A stretch of 64,000 nt of DNA from Ulota crispa (lineage: Eukaryota > Streptophyta > Bryopsida > Orthotrichales > Orthotrichaceae), in the NCBI GenBank assembly GCA_963920765.1, contig OY987242.1, positions 34,372,002-34,436,001 on the forward strand, written 5' to 3'. The translations under genes were made by a program, and so were the position numbers. How positions within the stretch are numbered: the stretch's first letter is position 1; each line of letters opens with the position of its first letter. Under the pieces are notes generated by a model. That model saw only the letters and a program-made list of their open reading frames with translations. It was not told the DNA's origin and ran no database searches. This document shows positions 60,966-64,000 of the stretch, piece by piece.

Positions 60966-61234
60966 GGTTTTTTCTAAGATTGCAGGCATAGAACCTCAAT
61001 TCAGTTATGCTGACATGGCAGCTGAGGTGGCATTACTGCGCTTTGTTTCCAGTGATTCCAGTTAGGGTGTTGCTTTCCAGTTGTTCGCGCTCGTTGTTGC
61101 AGCTTCGTCAAGGTCGACAATCGACATAGCTTCTCCGCCTTTCAACGTCTGATCTCTGCACAGCCCGAAAATTGCTGTTATATTGTTGCAGGAATCTCAC
61201 AGCATTGAAGCTTAGAAGAGACTAGAGTCCTTTC

Positions 61235-63404
61235 ATGATGGGAGGACGACGGGAATTTCGATGGGGAGATGCAGCAGAGGAGGATGACGGAATTGAGGGC
61301 GTTTTGCCGCCTACTCAAGTCATAGGCCCTGATGAGATGGGAGTCAAGATTATCATCGAATGGCGCATGAACGATGAGGGAGTCCGCACCAAAGTTACGA
61401 AGACCGTTCGCATCAAGAAGCAGGTAAGTTATGCCGTTCTTGAAGTTTCTTCTTTGTGTAAGTTAAAGGTTTCTTGCTTTCTCTTTCAATTTCCATGGCA
61501 GTATTCAGGGCTTATTATTTTCTCGATTCGATTTTAAGTGAGCTCGAATTGGCTTTTTCTTGTCTCTAATTCGACCTTAATTTTATTTTGAGTTGATTCG
61601 GATTTTATAGATGCATTCTGCTTCCGTATGAGAAGAGTTCAAAATAATTTGTTAAGATAACAAAACGTATGGATAGAAGGGAAGGATCCTGAGTTGCATT
61701 AAGGAAAGTTAGAGATCAGTGTTTTAGGAATTATAATTGCAATCGATACGATCGATTATTAGCTTTCAAATTAGATTTTCTGTTTTGATGTGGACTCCGA
61801 TTGGTTAATGTTGTACTCAAATCAGGTAAAGAAGTTGAATCCGGCAGCAATTCAGAGGCGTTCTTTGAAGAAGTTTGGTGATGCGCTCGGTCAGAATGCA
61901 TCCGACAATCTAACAGTTGTATCGACGGAGGAAATCTTCCTGGAGAGGACCAGACCAGCTGGTGCGAAAGCAGAGCCGGAGAAGGGAGCCGATCTTGCCA
62001 GTCTTGGAAATGCGTCACTGATCGTATGCAGGACATGTGGAAAGAAGGGAGATCACTGGACGTCCAAGTGTCCGTTCAAGGATATCGCTGCGACCAAGGT
62101 CTTTTTCCCTGGAAGTGAGAAGCCACCAGCTGATGACGACATGGTAGTTTCAGGTTTAAACACCATATTAGGTAAATTAGGAAAAACAGATGGACCATTT
62201 TGTACTCCACCTTAATTTTACAGATAGTAAATGTAGGCATATCTATAGCTCAAAGTAGTAATTATTTAAGGGAAAATTTCATGGATACCACTGAAGTTTG
62301 CAATATTTTCATGGATACCCTGCTTTTTCAGAAATATCACAAATACCCTTGTGGACCATAAAATTTAAGGGTTTGTTTTTTTATGCATGTCACTTCCTTC
62401 TCCCTTTGTGCGCACAATACTTCTTTCTTCTTATTTGTGCGCACAAAGGAAGAAGGGAAGTGGCATGCACAACAAAACAAACGCCTGATTTGTTTGGCCC
62501 AAGGGTATTTTTGAAATTTCTGAAAAAGCAGAGGTATCTATGAAAATATTGCAAACTTCAAGGGTATCCATGAAACTCTCCCATTTTTTAAAGGGTCTTG
62601 ATATTGCCACCCCTCTTTTTGATACTGCCACCCCCCTCTCTTACAAAATTGTTCAATTCTTAGTTGTTTTTGGGGACTTTTTTTTTTTTTTTTAATTTAG
62701 AATTAAAAACGTATCAAACTAAATGATTTTTGTTGGTGTTTTTCAAAATAATAAATGGAAATCAAAATTCTTAGCAAAAAAAAGATAAAAGAGTATTGTC
62801 TTTTCTTATCAAATTTTTTGATTGTAGTTAAATATTTTGAAAAACACCAACAAAAAATCACTTAGTTTGATACATTTTTAATTCTAGTTCTAAAAAAATT
62901 GTCCCCAAAAATGACTATGAATTGAACAATGCTGTAAAAGAAGAAGGTGACAATATCAAAAAGAGGGATGACAGTATCAAGACCCTATTTAAAGCTCTTG
63001 GAGGCAATCACTGAGACTTCACCATTGTACAAGAAAATGCACACCTGTTTTTTTGCAATATGCTAAATTTTACATAATGGCAGAAATAGTGAAAGTCCCA
63101 AATGTACTGTTTTTCCCCATTCATCTAATGTGGTGTTTTCAGGCGGAGTATCTGCAGGACCAGGGGCCAAGGGGTCGTATGTGCCACCGAGCATGCGGTC
63201 CGGGGGGAAAGCTGATGGAGGAGAGAGCATGCGACGCGGGAGAGACGACAACTCCATTCGGGTGACAAATCTGTCAGAAGACACCCGCGAGCAAGACCTG
63301 CAGGAGTTGTTCAGACCGTTCGGCGCCATCTCTCGGATTTACGTCGCCTTTGATCGTGAAACCGGACTCAGCCGCGGTTTTGCTTTCATCAATTTTGTTA
63401 ATCG
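61235..63404 (+). CDS. EIF3G: Eukaryotic translation initiation factor 3 subunit G, 5' part (cut by window end)
   Basis: Three exons (61235-61423, 61826-62153, 63143-63404) give 259 complete codons. The final exon or exons, with the rest of the RRM, lie beyond 64,000. The order is family-typical. An N-terminal eIF3G domain has LPPTQVIGPDEMGVK and STEEIFLERTRP. A zinc-binding motif reads CRTCGKKGDHWTSKC (C-x2-C-x5-H-x4-C, residues about 136-150). Then come GSYVPPSMR and an RNA-recognition motif with IRVTNLSE (RNP2) and RGFAFINF (RNP1). eIF3G is a cytoplasmic subunit of the eIF3 complex that helps the 43S ribosome scan mRNA and resume initiation. MM at the start gives two possible initiators. 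Intron 2 is built from nested transposable elements; intron 3 carries another copy. Confidence 0.93.
62268..62582. mobile_element. Palindromic MITE, family E, copy 3 (nested in eIF3G intron 2)
   Basis: The arms match as reverse complements ('tttcatggatacc' left, 'ggtatccatgaaa' right). The centre holds 'tttgtgcgcacaa'. This is the best-preserved copy of the family. Confidence 0.85.
62592..62985. mobile_element. Palindromic element with GGGTCTTGATA ends (nested in eIF3G intron 2)
   Basis: The left arm reads AGGGTCTTGATATTGCCAC and the right arm, inward, AGGGTCTTGATACTGTCAT. The arms stay alignable for over 150 bp through 'aatttagaattaaaaa'-type sequence. The flanks TTTTTAAA and TATTTAAA could be an imperfect 8-bp target duplication. 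Confidence 0.75.
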
Positions 63405-63611
63405 GTAAGGTTTTCGGGCCAGTGCTCCTCCGTCCATCTCTTTAGATTATTTATGTCTCATCATGACTAGGCCGCCACACGTTAAAATGTATAACATGAT
63501 GAAATGACCGTTTGAAGGTAACGTGGATAGAGTTGTCTTAATTCCCGAACTCTTTGATAATGAGTTTTTGTTCTGGAGAGCATGGAATAATTTATATTCG
63601 TCGAGTTTATT

Positions 63612-63880
63612 GATTACAGTACTATATTAGGTAAATTGGGAAAAACAATAAACTCTGGGACTTTCATTGTTTCTATCATTATGTAGAATTTAGTATTTTA
63701 CAAAAAACAAGCATGCACTTTCTTGTATAGTAGTGAAGTCTCAATGATTGCCTCCAAGAATTTCAAATAATTTTAAACTTTAAGCTATAGCTATGCCTAC
63801 ATTATTGTATGTAAGATTAAGGTGGAGTACAAAATAATCCCACCATTTTTTCCAATTTATCTAATATGGTGTTTTATTGT
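63612..63880. mobile_element. Second copy of the eIF3G intron-2 element, in intron 3
   Basis: The left end contains CTATATTAGGTAAATTGGG and the right end, inward, AAACACCATATTAGATAAAT. It shares internal phrases with intron 2, such as 'tttgtactccacctta' (complement) and 'gggactttca' (complement). TTTATTG appears near both edges. This shorter copy lacks the two nested palindromes. Confidence 0.7.
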
Positions 63881-64000
63881 CCTTGTAGCCAAATAATGAC
63901 ACTTGAAAGTCTCACTAATTACATTAGAAATTACGAGCATCACACTACGGTGCTTGTCCGATGTTCATAAAGTTCTGTATTGGATTTGTTTTGTGTTGTT

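Larger units (their letters stand above)
62154..63142. mobile_element. Intron 2 of eIF3G, coextensive with a TIR element
   Basis: The intron begins GTTTAAACACCATATTAG. Its reverse complement from the other end begins CTGAAAACACCACATTAG, and similarity continues through GGAAAAACAG, so about 25 of 30 bases pair. TTTCAGG occurs at both edges (62,148-62,154 and 63,137-63,143). A related copy lies at about 63,612-63,880. Two palindromic elements are nested inside (62,268-62,582; 62,592-62,985). Confidence 0.75.

Noticed and set aside
61731-62036. 101-aa minus-strand frame
   Set aside because: It is the shadow of exon 2 of eIF3G, whose zinc-finger protein reads on the plus strand.

Overview
This is nuclear DNA of a land plant, most likely a seed-free one such as a moss, liverwort or fern. 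The genes are intron-rich, with GT-AG junctions, plant-type bHLH/MYC factors and telomere-like AAACCCTA motifs. Spaces between genes are AT-rich and full of small transposable elements. A piggyBac-type transposase relic also fits a seed-free plant better than an angiosperm, but I cannot name the species.

Five protein-coding genes can be rebuilt exon by exon. (1) 3,980-10,417 (-): DNA polymerase V / MYB-binding-protein-1A-like nucleolar protein, 11 exons, 1,237 aa. (2) 33,685-39,424 (+): MYC-like bHLH factor, 8 exons, 736 aa. (3) 41,719-46,950 (-): actin-interacting protein 1, a WD40 protein, 6 exons, 610 aa. (4) 49,576-55,129 (-): a second MYC-like bHLH factor, 8 exons, 741 aa. It is the paralogue of gene 2 with the same exon structure, pointing the opposite way, so the pair converges on the actin gene. 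(5) 61,235-63,404 onward (+): translation initiation factor eIF3 subunit G, cut off by the window end. The genes share no pathway; their neighbourhood reflects chromosome history.

The block 11.4-24.9 kb looks like one degenerate, transposon-derived unit. A dead piggyBac transposase (12.8-15.3 kb, - strand) is interrupted by a 7.8-kb CACTA-type element (15,361-23,143). The whole block may end in TTAA-CCCC termini. Around it, at 0.7-1.35, 24.9-29.3, 32.5-33.0 and 59.3-60.6 kb, lies a swarm of short non-coding elements. All have TTAA at their edges and inward-facing CCC(C/T)TNAA ends, the layout expected of non-autonomous piggyBac elements. Several are joined end to end through one shared TTAA. 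Other palindromic elements sit in introns and spacers; one in the polymerase V gene has a perfect 9-bp target duplication.

The most striking observation is in eIF3G. Intron 2 (62,154-63,142) is bounded almost to the base by the inverted termini of a transposable element, with TTTCAGG repeated at both edges, so splicing would restore the uninterrupted coding sequence. This resembles an intron made by a DNA transposon. Other notable points are a four-copy tandem array that duplicates the 3' end of exon 1 of the actin gene together with its splice donor, a likely GC-AG intron in the same gene, and a 15-nt microexon shared by both MYC genes.
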